Shown here piece after piece: positions 17,413 to 25,490 of a DNA stretch of 64,000 nt. The position numbers were made by a program, and so were the translations under genes. Origin of the DNA: Streptomyces sp. B3I8 (GTDB lineage: Bacteria > Actinomycetota > Actinomycetes > Streptomycetales > Streptomycetaceae); contig NZ_JAUSYN010000002.1 in NCBI RefSeq assembly GCF_030816915.1, positions 3,671,501 to 3,735,500 of the forward strand. Reading direction: 5' to 3'. Under the pieces are notes generated by a model. That model ran no database searches. It saw nothing but the letters and a program-made list of their open reading frames with translations, and was not told the origin of the DNA. Within the stretch, counting starts at the first letter, position 1, and the number at the start of each line of letters is the position of its first letter.

Positions 17413-17430
17413 CTGTGAAGCACCTCACAG
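17413..17430. promoter_or_regulatory. dyad upstream of the flavoprotein gene
   Basis: CTGTGA-AGCACC-TCACAG is a perfect 6-bp inverted repeat with a 6-bp spacer. It lies about 150 bp upstream of the flavoprotein start and below the sigma-factor terminator, so it is a candidate operator. No protein is identified. Confidence 0.4.
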
Positions 17431-17458
17431 TGCGTCCGGCCGGGGCTCGGACCAGGCT

Positions 17459-17491
17459 CGGCCCGGGGGCCCGAACCGGGCCCCCGGGCCG
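17459..17491 (-). terminator. terminator of ECF41 sigma gene
   Basis: A perfect 15-bp stem (17459-17473 with 17477-17491) closed by a 3-nt loop sits directly after the sigma-factor stop codon. It isolates the downstream flavoprotein transcript. Confidence 0.8.
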
Positions 17492-17492
17492 C

Positions 17493-18437
17493 TCAGAACG
17501 CGTGGAGCAGCGGCTCCCCGTGGTCGTCGGCCGCCCACCGTCGGGTCGCCCGGGCGAGCTTGTCGGGGTTGGCCTGGGAGCGGAACGCGGCGATGCCGTC
17601 CGCGGTGATCTCCAGGCACAGCACGCCGACGACCCGCCCGTCGACCACCGCCACGAGCGCGGGGCCGCCGTTGGCGGTGGCCACGTGGATCCCGGGCGAG
17701 CCGCCGACCAGGGCGCGCTTGCCCTTGCCGGGCGCGAACAGCCCGCGCATGAACCTCGCCACCGCGACCGCGCCCTCGAACGGGCTGGTGCGGGCCGGCA
17801 CCTTCCCGCCGCCGTCGCCGATCGCGACGGCGTCGTCCGTGAGCAGCCGGATCAGCGGCTCGGTCCGGCCGCTGGTGGCGGCCGCGAGGAACTCCTCGAC
17901 GACCCGCCGGGCGGCGGCCGCGTCGACCTCGCCGCGGACCCTGCCCTCCGCGACGTGCTTCTTCGCCCGGTGGAAGAGCTGCTGCCCCGCGGCCTCGGTG
18001 ATGCCGAGGATCCGGGCGATCTCCCGGTACGGGTATCCGAACGCCTCCCGCAGCACGTACACCGCCCGCTCCTTCGGGGCGAGCCGCTCCAGCAGTACGA
18101 GCACCGCGAACGACACCGACTCCCGCTGCTCGGCGGTGTCGGCGGGGCCGAGCATGGGGTCCCCGTCGAGCAGCGGTTCGGGCAGCCACTGCCCCACGTA
18201 GGTCTCGCGCCGCACGCGGGCGGAGGTGAGCTGGTTGAGGCACAGGTTGGTCAGCACCTTGGTCAGCCACGCCTCGGGCACGTCGATCCGTCCGGTCTCC
18301 GCGGCCTGCCACCGCAGGAACGTCTCCTGCACGACGTCCTCGGCCTCACCGGCCGACCCGAGCAACCGGTAGGCGAGCGCCCCCAACCGGGGCCGGCACG
18401 CCTCGAACCGCTCCACCTCACGCGGGGTCAACGCCAT
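17493..18437 (-). CDS. ECF41-family sigma factor with SnoaL-like C-terminal domain
   Basis: 314 residues. Sigma2 and sigma4 regions are present (EDVVQETFLRWQA; APKERAVYVLREAFGYPYREIA). The three ECF41 signatures are all visible: WLPEPL in the linker, DGGGKV in the C-terminal SnoaL-like domain and NPDKL near the end. In ECF41 this fused domain replaces a separate anti-sigma factor and modulates core binding. Partner genes in this group are oxidoreductases, matching the flavoprotein downstream. Start at ATG 18437. Nothing in the sequence suggests decay. Confidence 0.93.
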   Translation of the reverse strand: MALTPREVERFEACRPRLGALAYRLLGSAGEAEDVVQETFLRWQAAETGRIDVPEAWLTKVLTNLCLNQLTSARVRRETYVGQWLPEPLLDGDPMLGPADTAEQRESVSFAVLVLLERLAPKERAVYVLREAFGYPYREIARILGITEAAGQQLFHRAKKHVAEGRVRGEVDAAAARRVVEEFLAAATSGRTEPLIRLLTDDAVAIGDGGGKVPARTSPFEGAVAVARFMRGLFAPGKGKRALVGGSPGIHVATANGGPALVAVVDGRVVGVLCLEITADGIAAFRSQANPDKLARATRRWAADDHGEPLLHAF

Positions 18438-18500
18438 GCGCCGGATCCTAGTCGCCCCCTCGCACGGCCCCCCGCGACCCGGTGCGAGCCCGCGGTGGTG

Positions 18501-19538
18501 TCACCCGTGCAGGATCACCTTCCCCGCCACCGTCCCCGACTCCGCGAGGCGCATCGCCTCGGCGGCCTCGGTCAGGGGCAGCCGGGCGGCGACCCGGGCG
18601 CTGATGTCCCCGCGGCGGAGCGCCTCGAAGACCTCGGTGAGGTCGGTGCGCAGACGGGCGCGGAAGCGGTCGATGCGCCGGTGACCGGCCCAGACGTTGT
18701 AGAAGTGGGCGCTACGGCCGTTGGGCAGGGCGTTCCACAGCCAGACGCGGGCCAGCAGCTTCAGGACGGGCAGCTGCTTGGAGCCCTCGTCGTCCCGGGT
18801 GGAGGCGGTGCCGTAGGCGACGAGGGTGCCGCCGGGGGCGAGCAGACGCCAGGAGTCGAGGATGCCGGGGCCGCCGACGTGGTCGAAGACGGCGTCCACC
18901 CCGCCGGGGGCCAGGGCGCGGACGCGGGCGGCCAGGTCCTTCGTGCGGTAGTCGAGGGGGGTGACGCCTTGGGCGCGCAGGTCCTCGTGGTGGCGGGCGG
19001 AGGCGGTGCCGATCACCTCGGCGCCGGCCGCCCGCGCGAGCTGGACCAGGACCGAGCCGACGCCGCCGTTGGCGCCGAGCACCAGCACCGTCTGCCCGGC
19101 CCGGACGCGTGCCGTGCGGTGCAGCATCTGCCAGGCGGTGATGCCGTTGATGACCATGGTCTCGGCCCGCTCCGCGTCGACCCCCTCGGGCACCGGCACG
19201 GTGTCCGCCGCGTCCACGACGACATGGGTGGCCCAGCCGCCGACCTTGACCAGGGCGGCCACGCGGGTGCCGGCCAGGCCGGGGTCGACGCCCGGACCGG
19301 TCGTGGCCACGGTGCCGACGAGGTCGTAGCCGGGGACGAAGGGGAACGGCGGCTGGTCGAAGTAGCGGCCGCGGCGCATCTGCTGCTCCGCGAAGGAGAC
19401 CCCGGTCGCCTCCATCCGGATCACCACCTGGCCGGGCCCCGCGACGGGCACGGTTCCGCGCCGCACCCGCAGTCCTTCCGGTTCGACCTTGCCCGGGAGG
19501 ACGACCTCGACGAGTTCTTCGGTCTCTGTGGCACGCAT
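18501..19538 (-). CDS. zinc-independent quinone oxidoreductase (MDR superfamily)
   Basis: 345 residues starting MRATETEELVEVVLPGK. N-terminal GroES-like half: VIRMEATGVSFAEQQMRRG and PFPFVPGYDLVGTV, without zinc ligands. The Rossmann half has VLVLGANGGVGSVLVQLARA and a NADPH-type loop (GTASARHHEDL). This fits QOR-like quinone reductases rather than zinc alcohol dehydrogenases. It is divergently transcribed from a TetR-family gene 156 bp away, with operator-like repeats between, which makes it the likely target of that repressor and possibly an electrophile-detoxification enzyme. Confidence 0.85.
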   Translation of the reverse strand: MRATETEELVEVVLPGKVEPEGLRVRRGTVPVAGPGQVVIRMEATGVSFAEQQMRRGRYFDQPPFPFVPGYDLVGTVATTGPGVDPGLAGTRVAALVKVGGWATHVVVDAADTVPVPEGVDAERAETMVINGITAWQMLHRTARVRAGQTVLVLGANGGVGSVLVQLARAAGAEVIGTASARHHEDLRAQGVTPLDYRTKDLAARVRALAPGGVDAVFDHVGGPGILDSWRLLAPGGTLVAYGTASTRDDEGSKQLPVLKLLARVWLWNALPNGRSAHFYNVWAGHRRIDRFRARLRTDLTEVFEALRRGDISARVAARLPLTEAAEAMRLAESGTVAGKVILHG

Positions 19539-19573
19539 GGCGGTCTCCGGTGAGTGTGAGCGAGTCGAGTGAG

Positions 19574-19659
19574 TTAGCTAGTTAGCTAGGTTCTTCTTCG
19601 TTATAGGTTGTAACTCTCTCGGGTCCGGAGTGTCAATAGCGGTCGTGATAGCTTCTAAC
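19574..19659. promoter_or_regulatory. TetR-type operator region between divergent genes
   Basis: An AT-richer stretch (unusual here) contains two direct TTAGCTAG copies (19574-19581, 19582-19589), the partial palindrome GTTATAGGTTGTAAC (19600-19614) and a related GATAGCTTCTAAC (19647-19659). Similar GTTA/TAAC half-sites recur, as expected for a TetR protein repressing both its own gene and the oxidoreductase. Confidence 0.6.
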
Positions 19660-19694
19660 TGAACGTCTGCGCGGACCGGGGAAGGCGGCGGCAC

Positions 19695-20405
19695 ATGCGG
19701 CAGGACACGACGGGAGAGGGCACGACGGGGGAGGCGACGGCGGAGCGTGGAACGGCGGGCCGGGGGGCGACGCCGCGCGAGCGCTACCGCACGCAGGTCC
19801 GCACCGAGATCAAGGACCACGCCTGGCAGCAGATCGCCACCGCCGGCGCCTCCGGGCTCTCCCTCAACGCGATCGCCAAGCGCATGGGCATGAGCGGGCC
19901 CGCGCTCTACCGGTACTACGCCGGCCGCGACGAACTGATCACGGAGCTGGTCCGGGACGCCTACCGCAGCCTCGCCGACGCCTTCCGCGCGGCCTCCGCC
20001 CCCACCCCCGGGGCGCGTGCGCTGGGACGCGCCCTGCGCGCGTGGGCGCTGGCGGACCCGCAGCGCTACTTCCTCGTGTTCGGCACCCCCGTGCCCGGCT
20101 ACCACGCGCCGGACGACACCACCGACCTGGCGCGCGAGAGCATGGCGTACATGCTCGACGCCTGCGCCGCGCTGCCCCCGGCCGGATCCCCCGGGGCGCC
20201 CTTCACCGGGCACCTCGACGAGCACCGCGAGTGGGCGGGCGGCCGGTCCGTCCCGGCCGCCGCCCTGCACCGCGCGCTGACCTTCTGGACCCGGCTGCAC
20301 GGCGCACTCTCCCTCGAACTCGCCGGGCACTTCACCGGGATGGGGTTCGACCCGGAGCTGCTCTTCGAGGCCGAACTGGACGCGCTGACCGGGAACGGCG
20401 GCTGA
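19695..20405 (+). CDS. TetR/AcrR-family transcriptional regulator
   Basis: 236 residues. The N-terminal ~35 residues are Gly/Thr/Arg-rich; the TetR HTH then reads ATAGASGLSLNAIAKRMGM and SGPALYRYYAGRDELITELV. The C-terminal domain (RALGRALRAWALADPQRYFL onward) matches the WHG-type TetR_C family. It is divergent from the quinone oxidoreductase, and the gap is packed with GTTA/TAAC repeats, so local repression is likely. Ligand unknown. Start at ATG 19695, eight bases after a GGGGAAGG stretch. Confidence 0.9.
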   Translation: MRQDTTGEGTTGEATAERGTAGRGATPRERYRTQVRTEIKDHAWQQIATAGASGLSLNAIAKRMGMSGPALYRYYAGRDELITELVRDAYRSLADAFRAASAPTPGARALGRALRAWALADPQRYFLVFGTPVPGYHAPDDTTDLARESMAYMLDACAALPPAGSPGAPFTGHLDEHREWAGGRSVPAAALHRALTFWTRLHGALSLELAGHFTGMGFDPELLFEAELDALTGNGG

Positions 20406-20612
20406 GCGCGCGGGAAGTGCGGGTCCGGCTCCTCACCGGCCCGCGCGCCTGCGGGCCCCGCGCACGGACGTCCGGGCCTCCGGTGAACCGAACAACCGGA
20501 ATCATGCCGTCCGATGATGAAGATCTCGTACGAAATTTGACGATCTTGTTCGGCGAGGCGCCGCCGACGCCACAGTGGGGCGATCTCCGTCCCGCCCGGA
20601 AGGCCCCCTCGA

Positions 20613-21755
20613 GTGAAGCTCCGTACCCCCCACGGTCCCGCCGCCCGCCGCCGCGTCGGCGTTCTGACCGGCACCGTCACCGCTTCCGCCCTGCTCCTGA
20701 CCGCCTGCGGCATCGTCGGCGACGGCGACGGCAGTGCCGCGTCGGCGGCGAAGAAGGACGACGACATCACCGTCGGCCTCCTGCTGCCCGGTCACAAGCC
20801 CGCCCGTTTCGACGAGTTCGACCAGCCCCTCATCACCAAGCAGGTCGCGGCCCTCACCCATGGCAAGGGCAAGGTCGTCGCCCGCAACGCCGAGTCCGAC
20901 GCGGACAAGCAGGAGAAGCAGTTCGCCGAGCTGATCGACAAAAAGGTGGACGTGGTCCTCGTCGACCCCATCGACTCGCGGGCGATAGCGGCGCAGGTGC
21001 AACAGGCGAAGGACGCGGGCATACCGGTGATCGCCTACGACCGGCTCGCCGAAGGCCCGATCGACGCGTACATCTCGCACGACAACGAACTCGTCGGCCA
21101 GCTGCAGGGGCAGGCCCTGCTGAAGGCGCTCGGCGACAAGGCGGCCACCAGCAAGGTCGTCCTGATCAACGGTTCGTCCACCGACCCGAACACGGTCCAC
21201 CTCAAGAAGGGCCTCCGCGAGGAGCTCAAGGGCAACGTGGTCATGGCCGGGTCGTACGACACCCGCGACTGGCGGCCCGAACTCGCCCAGAAGAACATGG
21301 AGAAGGCGATCGCGGCCGTCGGGCTCGACAACATCGACGCCGTCTACTCCGCCAACGACGGCATGGCGGGCGCCGTCATCGAGACGCTCAAGAAGGCCGG
21401 CGTCACCCAGCTCCCTCCGGTGACCGGGCAGGACGCGGAGCTCGCCGCGGTGCAGCGGATCATCTCGGGCGAGCAGTACATGAGCGTCTACAAGCCGTTC
21501 CAGCGGGAGGCGGAGAGCGCCGCCGAGATGGCGGTGGCCAAGGTGCAGGGCCGCTCGATCGAGTTCGACGCGCTGACCCGCGACTCGGTGGACAGCCCGA
21601 CGCGGAAGGGCATCCCGGCGATGCTGGTCCCGGTGGTCGCCCTCACCAAGGACAACATCAAGCAGACGGTGATCCAGGACGACGTCTACACCGTCGAGGA
21701 CATCTGCACGCCGAAGTACAAGGCGAAGTGCGACGCGATCGGCCTCACGTCCTGA
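20613..21755 (+). CDS. sugar ABC transporter substrate-binding lipoprotein (XylF-like)
   Basis: 380 residues from GTG 20613. The signal peptide ends in a lipobox LLLTACG near residue 31, so the mature protein is lipid-anchored outside the membrane. The periplasmic-binding-protein-4 fold is clear: ITVGLLLPGHKPARFDEFDQP, VVLVDPIDSRAIAAQ and DAVYSANDGMAGAVIETLK. The layout resembles D-xylose/multiple sugar-binding proteins. No permease or ATPase gene lies next to it on either strand, so it is either an orphan recruiting transport proteins encoded elsewhere or a sugar sensor. Confidence 0.88.
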   Translation: MKLRTPHGPAARRRVGVLTGTVTASALLLTACGIVGDGDGSAASAAKKDDDITVGLLLPGHKPARFDEFDQPLITKQVAALTHGKGKVVARNAESDADKQEKQFAELIDKKVDVVLVDPIDSRAIAAQVQQAKDAGIPVIAYDRLAEGPIDAYISHDNELVGQLQGQALLKALGDKAATSKVVLINGSSTDPNTVHLKKGLREELKGNVVMAGSYDTRDWRPELAQKNMEKAIAAVGLDNIDAVYSANDGMAGAVIETLKKAGVTQLPPVTGQDAELAAVQRIISGEQYMSVYKPFQREAESAAEMAVAKVQGRSIEFDALTRDSVDSPTRKGIPAMLVPVVALTKDNIKQTVIQDDVYTVEDICTPKYKAKCDAIGLTS

Positions 21756-21815
21756 CCGACGTCCCGAAGCCGTGGCCCGGCCGGGAACGGGGAGAAGGAC
21801 AGGGGCGGCCCGTCG

Positions 21816-22424
21816 TCAGCGGGTGGTGGGCCGCCCGGCCGCCGTGGTCGGCCGCACGCCGGACGTGGTCCGCGACCGCGGCTTCTCCTTGAGGCGTTCG
21901 TCGGCCGCGGCCCGCTTCGACAGCGACTGCGACGGCTCGCTCGTGGCCTTCGTGGCGCCCGAGCCCGTGGAGTCCGCGGGCCGCGCCGACGGGCCGGTGC
22001 CGGGGGTGTCACGCCCCTGTGGGGCGTCGGACGCGGTCCGGCGCTCGGCCGGCTCGGAGGGCAGGGGCGTGGCGTCGGTGACGGGCGGCGGGGCGAGCGG
22101 GACCGTCGGGGAGACCGGCCGCTCGGTTCCCCCGAGGTGCAGCGGCGCGGCGACGAGGACGGCCGCGGCGCAGGTCAGCGCGGCACCGATCGCCGCGCGC
22201 AGCAGTCGGCGGCGGGCGGCGGTGCGGCGGATCTCCTCGTAGCGGCCGGGCGGCGGGCCGAGCAGGTCGGCGTGGGCGGTGAGGGGTCGCAGGATCACCG
22301 CGAGCGGGTCCTCGGACCCGTCCGCCGGTCCTCCGTGCCCGCCCGCCCCTCCGCGCCCGTCCGCGCCACCCGCACCGTGCGCCCGGCGGAAGCCCTCCGG
22401 GTCGTCGTCAAAGCGTGTGGTCAA
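21816..22424 (-). CDS. single-TM protein coupled to an ECF sigma factor (possible anti-sigma factor)
   Basis: 202 residues starting MTTRFDDDPEGFRRAHG. A Gly-rich N-terminus and a short helical segment (VILRPLTAHADLLGPPPGRYEEIRR is the conserved part) lead to one membrane segment, LRAAIGAALTCAAAVLVAAPL, near residues 73-93. The extracytoplasmic tail is Pro/Thr/Ala-rich and low complexity. The start overlaps the sigma gene end by 17 bp. The position and topology suggest a membrane-anchored partner or antagonist of the sigma factor; there is no recognisable zinc HxxxCxxC motif, so this is inference only. Confidence 0.65.
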   Translation of the reverse strand: MTTRFDDDPEGFRRAHGAGGADGRGGAGGHGGPADGSEDPLAVILRPLTAHADLLGPPPGRYEEIRRTAARRRLLRAAIGAALTCAAAVLVAAPLHLGGTERPVSPTVPLAPPPVTDATPLPSEPAERRTASDAPQGRDTPGTGPSARPADSTGSGATKATSEPSQSLSKRAAADERLKEKPRSRTTSGVRPTTAAGRPTTR

Positions 22425-22899
22425 GGCTCCTCCTCAGATGGACGCGGAGCAGTTCGCGGGCCGCGTGGAGGTCGGCCTTGACGGTTCCTTCCTTGCGCCC
22501 GGTCAGCGCGGACACCTCCCGGATCGGCATGTCAGCGTAGTAGTGCAGCAGGATCGGCACCCGCAGCCGTTCCGGCAGCGACTGCACGAGCAGCCGGACC
22601 GACGGGTCGTCCTGCTCGGTGTGCGGGCGCAGCGCGGCCTCCGTGGTGACCCGCCGCACGGCGCGGCGCTCGCGCTCCAGTTTGCGCCAGTGGTCGCGGA
22701 CGAGGTTGGCCGCGGTGACGTAGAGGAAGCCGCGGGGTTCGTCCACGGACGTCCAGCGGGCCCAGAGCCGGGTGAACGCCTCGGAGGCGATCTCGTGCGC
22801 CGTCCCGTCGTCGTCGACGAGACGGCGGCACCAGCCGGCCAGACGCGGATAGAGGGCGGCGAACAGTTCGGACGCCGCCCTCTCACGGGACCGTTTCAA
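22408..22899 (-). CDS. ECF-type RNA polymerase sigma factor
   Basis: About 163 residues from TTG 22899 (AGGAG upstream); an in-frame GTG at 22923 is an alternative but lacks a ribosome binding site. Region 2 is ASEAFTRLWARWTSVDEPRG, with LYVTAANLVRDHWRKLER; region 4 is LPERLRVPILLHYYADMPIREVS and GRKEGTVKADLHAAREL. It is a compact sigma-70 ECF protein without extra domains. The downstream single-TM protein is translationally coupled. Regulon and signal cannot be inferred from the window. Confidence 0.85.
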   Translation of the reverse strand: MKRSRERAASELFAALYPRLAGWCRRLVDDDGTAHEIASEAFTRLWARWTSVDEPRGFLYVTAANLVRDHWRKLERERRAVRRVTTEAALRPHTEQDDPSVRLLVQSLPERLRVPILLHYYADMPIREVSALTGRKEGTVKADLHAARELLRVHLRRSLDHTL

Positions 22900-22935
22900 C
22901 GCTCTCCTGGGTCGTGGGGGCACGTGGGGGAAGAT

Positions 22936-22975
22936 GCCGGGTGCCCGGCGGGCGTTGCCCCGCCGGGCACCCGGC
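22936..22975 (-). terminator. terminator after sortase gene
   Basis: A perfect 17-bp stem (22936-22952 with 22959-22975) and 6-nt loop lies just past the sortase stop and before the sigma gene start, ending the surface protein-sortase transcript. Confidence 0.8.
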
Positions 22976-22978
22976 GGC

Positions 22979-23623
22979 TCAGCCTCCGTCGAGGGCCGCG
23001 AAGACGATCACGTTGTCGCGGTAGCCGTCGCCGGAGCGCGGGCCGCCGCACGTGATGAGCCGCAACTCCGGCCGGTCGACGTCGCCGTAGACCTCCTGCG
23101 TGGGGAAGTGCGCCTTGTCGACGGTGCGTACGCGGGTCACCGTGAACGCGGCCGTCGTGCCGTTCCTCAGCCGCGTCGTGACGTGGTCGCCCCGGTGCAG
23201 TTCGGACAGCCGGCGGAAGACGCCGTCACCGTACTGGCCGACCGTGACGTGGCCGAGGAGGACGGACGGTCCGGTCCGGCCCGGCGTCGGCGACTTGTCG
23301 TACCAGCCCGCCCGGTCGTGCGCCGTGACGGGCGGCACCTCGACGGTGCCGTCCGCCGCCAGCCCCAGCCGGATGACCGGGGTGTCGACGCCGATGCGCG
23401 GGATCCGCAGCCGCGCGGGGGCGGAACGCGCGAGTGGGCGTGCGGCGTTGGTCGGACCGGCGGAGGTGTCGTCGCGGCCGGCGGAGCTCTCGCCGCCCGC
23501 GTCGGCCCCCTGGACCGTGCCCGGACTCCCCTCGCTGCGTACCCCCTCGCCGCCGCCACCGCAGGCCGTGAGCAGCAGGGCCAGGGCCGCGGTGGCGAAG
23601 GCGCGCCGGGAGAGCGCGGTCAT
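22979..23623 (-). CDS. class F/E-type sortase (lipoprotein-like N-terminus)
   Basis: 214 residues. The N-terminus (MTALSRRAFATAALALLLTACGG) is a signal with a lipobox-like Cys, then a Gly/Ser linker. The sortase core has the catalytic His in LLGHVTVGQ, Cys in LITCGG and Arg in GDGYRDNVIV. It probably cleaves a sorting signal and attaches the protein to peptidoglycan. The ATG shares a base with the stop of the preceding surface-protein gene (TGATG), so the two form one operon and that protein is the likely substrate. Confidence 0.9.
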   Translation of the reverse strand: MTALSRRAFATAALALLLTACGGGGEGVRSEGSPGTVQGADAGGESSAGRDDTSAGPTNAARPLARSAPARLRIPRIGVDTPVIRLGLAADGTVEVPPVTAHDRAGWYDKSPTPGRTGPSVLLGHVTVGQYGDGVFRRLSELHRGDHVTTRLRNGTTAAFTVTRVRTVDKAHFPTQEVYGDVDRPELRLITCGGPRSGDGYRDNVIVFAALDGG

Positions 23624-23994
23624 CACGCCCCGGTCGCCCGGCGGCGCCGCACGACGAGGAAGGCCGCGCCGCCCGCGGCCACCAGTGCGGCGGCGCCCCC
23701 GCCGACCAGCGCGTTCTGGTCCGAGGACGAGGAGGTGTCCGCCACGCCGGTGTCGGCCGCGCCCCGCGGGACGGCGCGGACCTGGCCGTCCTTGCCGGTG
23801 GCCGGCGTGGCGGCCTCGCGCCGCTTCTCGGCCGGGGCGGGCGTGGCGGCGTCGCGCGGCTTCTGGGCCGGGGCGACGGTGGCGTCGGTGGCGGGCTTCG
23901 CGGTCGGGCTGTCGTCGGCGAACGCGGGCTGCACGGTCCCGGCCAGTACGGCGGTGCAGGCGAGTGCCAGGACACTGAGAACAGTTCGGCGCAT
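23623..23994 (-). CDS. putative sortase-substrate surface protein
   Basis: 123 residues. The signal peptide is MRRTVLSVLALACTAVLAGT followed by VQPAFADD. The middle is Ala/Pro/Lys/Asp-rich and disordered. The C-terminus has the sorting-signal layout: a short Ser/Asp stretch, a hydrophobic segment (LVGGGAAALVAAGGAAFLVV) and a positive tail RRRRATGA. No LPxTG is present; the closest match to a sorting motif is AADTG about 30 residues before the end of the helix. Coupled translation with the sortase gene supports the substrate role, which remains unproven. Confidence 0.75.
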   Translation of the reverse strand: MRRTVLSVLALACTAVLAGTVQPAFADDSPTAKPATDATVAPAQKPRDAATPAPAEKRREAATPATGKDGQVRAVPRGAADTGVADTSSSSDQNALVGGGAAALVAAGGAAFLVVRRRRATGA

Positions 23995-24015
23995 CGTGTC
24001 GCTCTCTTCTGTCGT

Positions 24016-24038
24016 CCCGTCCGGAAGAACCGGACGGG
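24016..24038 (-). promoter_or_regulatory. 5'-leader hairpin before surface-protein gene
   Basis: A perfect 9-bp stem, CCCGTCCGG / CCGGACGGG, with a 5-nt loop lies 22 bp upstream of the surface-protein start on its transcript. It may be an operator or mRNA-stability element; the function is unknown. Confidence 0.4.
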
Positions 24039-24118
24039 TTGTATGACGAATCGAGCGGAGAGACGACGCACCCCGACGCCGGGTTGTAAAGAACGGGCAA
24101 AGCCGTTCGGGGCGATGT

Positions 24119-24661
24119 TTACGACACCCGGCCGGCGGTCCACTCCTCGGCGAGCAGCCCCAGTACGACCTCGTCGGCGAAGCCCCCGTACACCCAGGCG
24201 GCGCTCCGCAGCGTGCCCTCGACGGTGAACCCGGCCGCCCGTGCCGCCCCCAGCATCGGGGCGTTGTCCGCGAGCGTCTCGACCTGCAGGCGCCGCAGCC
24301 CGCGCCCCGCGAAGCCGTACTCGCACAGCGTCCGCACGACATCGGTGCCGAGGCCCCGGCCGCGGAAGGCGGGGAGCAGCGCCATCCCGATGTGCGCCGA
24401 CCTGTTGTGCGTGTCGATCCCCCAGAGCACGGCGGAGCCGGCCAGTTCGCCCGAGTCCGGCTCCACCACCGAGAACGGCGCCGCGTCCGGCGAGGGCTCG
24501 CCCACCGCGAACGGGGAGTGCCCCGACTCGGCGGCGATCGGCCGCCAGGGCTTGTCGTCGGCGCGGGTGCGGTGCACCACGTCCTCGTACAGCCCGCGGT
24601 GCAGTACAGGGACATCCGCCTCGGTCCGGGCCCGCAGCCCGATCTTCTCGCCACGTATCAC
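24119..24661 (-). CDS. GNAT family N-acetyltransferase
   Basis: 180 residues from GTG 24661. The start MIRGEKIGLRARTEADVPVL resembles other RimJ/L-type proteins; an upstream GTG at 24697 is possible but adds an atypical Pro-rich extension. The GNAT A motif is ALLPAFRGRGLGTDVVRTLC, and the B region is LAEEWTAGRVS at the very end. The pattern RRLQVETLADNAPMLGAARA is typical of RimL-like acetyltransferases acting on small molecules or protein N-termini. Substrate unknown. Confidence 0.85.
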   Translation of the reverse strand: MIRGEKIGLRARTEADVPVLHRGLYEDVVHRTRADDKPWRPIAAESGHSPFAVGEPSPDAAPFSVVEPDSGELAGSAVLWGIDTHNRSAHIGMALLPAFRGRGLGTDVVRTLCEYGFAGRGLRRLQVETLADNAPMLGAARAAGFTVEGTLRSAAWVYGGFADEVVLGLLAEEWTAGRVS

Positions 24662-24746
24662 CCGGCAGGGGTATCGCGGGCCGGGCGGGAGGCACAACCG
24701 GATTGTTACCGGCGGAGGTTGGTGGGCCGGGGCACCTGAGTGGGTG

Positions 24747-25490
24747 TCAGCGGGTCGCGGCGTCCCGTCCGCCGGGGCGGGCGGCGGCCTCCGGGCCGGC
24801 GGGGCCGGCGGGAGAGCCGAGCGTCCCGGCGGTGCCGCCGCGTCCGTCGGACCCGCGCTGTGCCGCGGTGAGGGCCCGTACCACCAGGATGCCGGCGACC
24901 GCGGCGCCCACCACGGCCGCGTCGGCGGCGAGCAGCGGGGCGGGGTTGTCGTAGGCGCGCTCGACGACCTTGTCCGTCGAGACGGTGTACATCAGGCCCG
25001 TGCCGGTCAGGGTGCCGGCCAGCCACAGCCCCCACCACCAGTTCACCGCGCGCGGCAGCCGCTCGCCGGGGGCGCTGCGGCGGTGGATGTCGGCGAGGAT
25101 CCCGCGCGGGATCCACAGGTTCGCCACCGGCAGCACCCAGCCGAGGTAGACCCACACCCAGGAGTACCGGGGCGGCTCGCCCGAGAGGGCGCGGGCGTTG
25201 TCCCGCACCGCCCACAGCCAGCTCAGGAACGCGACCGCGCACAGCACCGCCGCCGCGTCGCCCACCGTGGTGACCAGGTGGTAGCCGTCCTCCAGCGAGG
25301 TCAGCGGACGGTGGCTGCCGCCGCCCTGGTCGGGCGGGCCGGAGTCCGGCATGCCCGCGGCGCCGAGCCGGATCTGCCAGCCGGCGCGGGCCGTCCAGGC
25401 GGCGCCGGCCAGCGCCAGCGCGGCGACGGCGCAGTGGGCCGCGCCCCGGGTGGGACGCAGGGCCGGGGTACGTGTGCTCTCCTCGTTCAC
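24747..25490 (-). CDS. DUF4328 membrane protein
   Basis: 247 residues with about five hydrophobic segments: AHCAVAALALAGAAWTARAG, LVTTVGDAAAVLCAVAFLSW, WVWVYLGWVLPVANLWIPRG, NWWWGLWLAGTLTGTGLMY and ADAAVVGAAVAGILVVRAL. The WVLPVANLWIPRGILADIH segment is the DUF4328 hallmark. The Gly/Pro/Arg-rich C-terminal tail is disordered. The gene ends 85 bp before the GNAT start on the same strand. Molecular function unknown. Confidence 0.8.
   Translation of the reverse strand: MNEESTRTPALRPTRGAAHCAVAALALAGAAWTARAGWQIRLGAAGMPDSGPPDQGGGSHRPLTSLEDGYHLVTTVGDAAAVLCAVAFLSWLWAVRDNARALSGEPPRYSWVWVYLGWVLPVANLWIPRGILADIHRRSAPGERLPRAVNWWWGLWLAGTLTGTGLMYTVSTDKVVERAYDNPAPLLAADAAVVGAAVAGILVVRALTAAQRGSDGRGGTAGTLGSPAGPAGPEAAARPGGRDAATR

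Noticed and set aside
21803..21840. Hairpin GGGCGGCCC...GGGCCGCCC after the sugar-binding gene
   Set aside because: 9-bp stem with a 16-nt loop overlaps the next gene's coding end; too weak to call a terminator.
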